From: JAUVUV01 sp964548275
GTDB taxonomy: Bacteria > Gemmatimonadota > Glassbacteria > GWA2-58-10
Direction: 5' to 3'
Length of the DNA: 9,221 nucleotides
Assembly (NCBI GenBank): GCA_964548275.1
Contig: CAZJQI010000085.1
Location: 1 to 9,221, forward strand
Position numbers and translations under genes: made by a program. Positions 7,369 to 9,221 of the stretch are shown piece after piece. The first letter of the stretch is position 1; each line of letters begins with the position of its first letter. The notes below the pieces were generated by a model. It was not told where the DNA came from. It did not search any database and was given only the letters and a program-made list of their open reading frames with translations.

Positions 7369-7899
7369 ATGGAAATCGGCCGCGAGATCATCGAAAAAAT
7401 TTTCAGGGAGACCGAAGTCTCCATTCGCATCGGCAGCAGGCTTTTTCCTAATGAAGAGACGGTTTTGAATTATCTCGTGCTGGCCCCGAGTGTGGAGAAC
7501 CAATCGCAGACAATACGCTGGGACGGCTCGGTGCGTGTTTCTCCTCGCCTGACTATCGCCGCGGATGAGTATGCTTCGATAAATATCAGAGATTTTTACG
7601 GCGAGAGTGAGAAGATACCTACCTATCTGACAGACCTTGCCATCGTTTTTCGCAGTGCGTACCTTCATCTCGACAAAGGAGTTGAGCGCCAGCACATTCC
7701 GCAGGGGCTCGAAGAAGCGATACAGCTTGTGAGCAACATTTTCGATCGAATTACCAGCCATCGTTCTAGAGTGCTGAGCTTTGATAACAATGCGCTGATT
7801 ATCGCTCCCAATGAATTTGTCTGGCCGGTTTCGGTAATTAAATACGTCTCGGAAGTTATCGGCCAGGATTTCCGCAGTTTTCGCCATTTCAGTCTCTGA
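7369..7899 (+). CDS. Hypothetical protein of unknown function
   Basis: I do not recognise this 176-residue protein. It has no signal peptide or membrane segment, so it is probably cytoplasmic. The composition looks like a folded alpha/beta protein: an amphipathic N-terminal helix (IGREIIEKIFRETE), several beta-like stretches (VSIRIGSRLF, LNYLVLAP, RVSPRLTIAA), a helical middle (EEAIQLVSNIFDRITSH) and a C-terminal NNALIIAPNEFVWP motif. It contains no cysteine. The ATG at 7369 is the first in the frame, which opens only at 7345, but its ribosome site is weak (GGG at 7356-7358). An eight-codon ORF (7341-7367) stops one base before it and could couple its translation. Base use matches its neighbours and the frame stays open for 531 nt, supporting a real gene. 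It is 133 nt from the exporter and 117 nt from the propeller gene, so co-transcription with either is uncertain. Confidence 0.72.
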   Translation: MEIGREIIEKIFRETEVSIRIGSRLFPNEETVLNYLVLAPSVENQSQTIRWDGSVRVSPRLTIAADEYASINIRDFYGESEKIPTYLTDLAIVFRSAYLHLDKGVERQHIPQGLEEAIQLVSNIFDRITSHRSRVLSFDNNALIIAPNEFVWPVSVIKYVSEVIGQDFRSFRHFSL

Positions 7900-8016
7900 G
7901 AGCTTTCGAGGCTGACCGGCTGATAGGCTAATCCCGCTATTTTAGTTAAAAATCTTTTAGGCTACTGGGCGAACAGGCTGGAGGAGGCAGGCTGTTTTTC
8001 GCCGGGAGTGCTATCT

Positions 8017-9084
8017 GTGACAGATTGGCCCATGTTTCACCGCGATTCTTCCCGTTCGGGTTTCACGCCGGATGATCTGGAAGGTCCTTTGCGCCTTTGC
8101 TGGGTCCTTCAGACCGGCGGCCGGGTGTTTTTCGCCAGTCCTACTCTTTTCCGGGACCGCTGTTACTGCGGCTCACGGGATGGCTATCTCTACGCAGTCG
8201 AAGCTGGTACAGGCTCTTTCCTCTGGCGCTTCCGCACGGGAGATGAAGGCAACCTTTCCAATTCAGTAGGGGATGATATAATTTTCGCTGGCTCGAACCG
8301 GGATGGCTGTCTCTGGGCGATTTCCACAGAGAAAGGCGAGCGGATCTGGGCCTATCAGACTCTGGGACCTGTATTCGCCACACCGCTAGAAGTGGAGGAC
8401 CTGGTATTGATCGGCTCCTCCGATTGCAACTTCTATGCTCTTGACCGAAAGACCGGTAAGCCGGTCTGGCAATATAAATGCGGCGGTGAGTTGCGTTATG
8501 CAAGCTGCCTGGCAGGCAGCACGGTTTACACCGGTTCGGCAGACGGCAATCTTTATGCAATCAATGTCGAAAATGGTGGGCTGGTCTGGAAATTCAAAAC
8601 AAAGGGGGCGATTAACTGCACGCCTGCATGCAACGGCAGCCTGGTTTTCGTAGGTTCTGATGACCACCACCTATATGCTGTCGATGCGCTGTCAGGGGAT
8701 AAAATCTGGCAGTTCCGCACCGAAAGCGCAGTTCGCTCAACTTGCGCTCTGGCCGGAGGTAAAGTGATTTTGACCTCTCTGGATAGACGCTGTTACGCCC
8801 TGGATGAGGAAAAGGGCCATCTGATCTGGAATTACCGAACCAACGACTCTGTGTATTCCTCTCCCGCTCTGGCAGGCAAAACCGTGATTTTCGGCTCCGG
8901 GGACGGTTACCTTTACGGCCTGGAGCTGGATTCGGGAAGATTGAAATGGCGCAACAACCTGGAAGGCGCAATTATCTCCAGCCCCGCAGTTGCCGGAGGC
9001 ATGCTTTTTATCGGTTCGGAGAAAGGCTGTTTATACGCATTCAATGGGGCGGGGAACGGAGGAAGCAAAGCTAAGAGAAAATAG
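8017..9084 (+). CDS. PQQ-like (BamB-type) beta-propeller repeat protein, probably eight-bladed
   Basis: The product is 355 residues of tandem PQQ-like repeats, each of the form GSxDGxLYAxDxxxGxxxWxxxT. Conserved tryptophans fall at 29, 70, 111, 151, 191, 231, 271 and 311, a 40-residue period. The N-terminal strand with Trp29 would close the ring with the final LYAFNG segment (339-344), giving eight blades. DWPMFHRDSSRSGF at the N-terminus is the usual lead-in of this family. Such proteins are protein-binding scaffolds or enzyme domains; PQQ binding is not implied. GTG 8017 is chosen because GGGAG (8004-8008) is 8 nt upstream; a GTG at 8008 adds three residues but has no usable site. No signal peptide is visible, and extending the frame back to its stop at 7924 gives none either. 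Relatives are often exported, so a cytoplasmic location would be unusual. Function unknown. Confidence 0.88.
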   Translation: MTDWPMFHRDSSRSGFTPDDLEGPLRLCWVLQTGGRVFFASPTLFRDRCYCGSRDGYLYAVEAGTGSFLWRFRTGDEGNLSNSVGDDIIFAGSNRDGCLWAISTEKGERIWAYQTLGPVFATPLEVEDLVLIGSSDCNFYALDRKTGKPVWQYKCGGELRYASCLAGSTVYTGSADGNLYAINVENGGLVWKFKTKGAINCTPACNGSLVFVGSDDHHLYAVDALSGDKIWQFRTESAVRSTCALAGGKVILTSLDRRCYALDEEKGHLIWNYRTNDSVYSSPALAGKTVIFGSGDGYLYGLELDSGRLKWRNNLEGAIISSPAVAGGMLFIGSEKGCLYAFNGAGNGGSKAKRK

Positions 9085-9113
9085 ATTATCTTCGATCTTC
9101 CCATACGATAGCA

Positions 9114-9141
9114 GGGCCGAACATTTCTATTCGCCAGGCCC
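9114..9141 (+). terminator. Possible hairpin downstream of the propeller gene
   Basis: GGGCC (9114-9118) can pair with GGCCC (9137-9141), and inside it GAA (9119-9121) with TTC (9130-9132), leaving a bulge on the 3' side. It lies 29 nt after the propeller stop codon, where a terminator would be expected. An AT-rich tract follows, but with no run of T, so an intrinsic terminator is only a weak possibility. Confidence 0.25.
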
Positions 9142-9145
9142 AGTG

Positions 9146-9160
9146 AATATATATATATTT
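9146..9160. repeat. Short alternating AT tract
   Basis: AATATATATATATTT is a 15-nt, almost purely alternating A/T run and its first 14 nt are self-complementary. It sits in AT-rich non-coding sequence between the propeller gene and the window end. It would be easily melted and prone to slippage; no function can be assigned. Confidence 0.6.
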
Positions 9161-9221
9161 ACCCATTAGTGTCCGGTAAAAATGGTTTATGAATTATGAG
9201 TTGGTCTTAATTGAGGCAGTT

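Noticed and set aside
1..9221. CRISPR array, tRNA, rRNA or riboswitch
   Set aside because: I saw no regularly spaced direct repeats, cloverleaf or conserved riboswitch core on either strand by eye; a covariance-model scan would be needed to exclude small RNAs.

Overview
The window looks like a chromosomal segment of a Gram-negative bacterium. An outer-membrane factor of the TolC type is encoded next to its periplasmic adaptor, which requires two membranes. Genes are moderately GC-rich, with clear Shine-Dalgarno sites and several GTG/TTG starts, while the flanks are AT-rich. I cannot name the lineage; nothing here is a taxonomic marker. All supported genes are on the + strand.

Positions 1-286 hold no convincing gene. 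They contain a stem-loop (146-166) and, just before the first gene, a 23-bp interrupted palindrome (240-262) that could be the operator of the regulator downstream.

Positions 287-7235 form one compact seven-gene cluster: TetR-family regulator, TolC-like outer-membrane factor, HlyD/YbhG-like adaptor, two ABC-2-type ATPases, and two ABC-2-type permeases. Gaps are 15, 17, -4, 70, 11 and 15 nt, so it is very probably one operon. It resembles the E. coli cecR/ybhG-ybhF-ybhS-ybhR locus, with two differences. The double ATPase YbhF is encoded as two separate proteins, and a dedicated outer-membrane channel gene is included. Together the products would make a complete inner-membrane-to-outside export machine under its own regulator. 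The substrate cannot be read from the sequence. The most interesting detail is complementary degeneracy in the two ATPases. The first lacks the H-loop histidine and the second lacks a normal LSGGQ signature; in a heterodimer both defects fall in the same ATP site.

Positions 7236-9084 carry two further genes that are not obviously linked to the exporter. One is a 176-residue protein I do not recognise. The other is a PQQ-like eight-bladed beta-propeller with an almost perfect 40-residue repeat, many cysteines and no visible signal peptide.

Positions 9085-9221 are AT-rich and non-coding as far as visible. They include a possible hairpin, a short AT-repeat tract, and a sequence that may be the outer end of an insertion sequence lying beyond the window.
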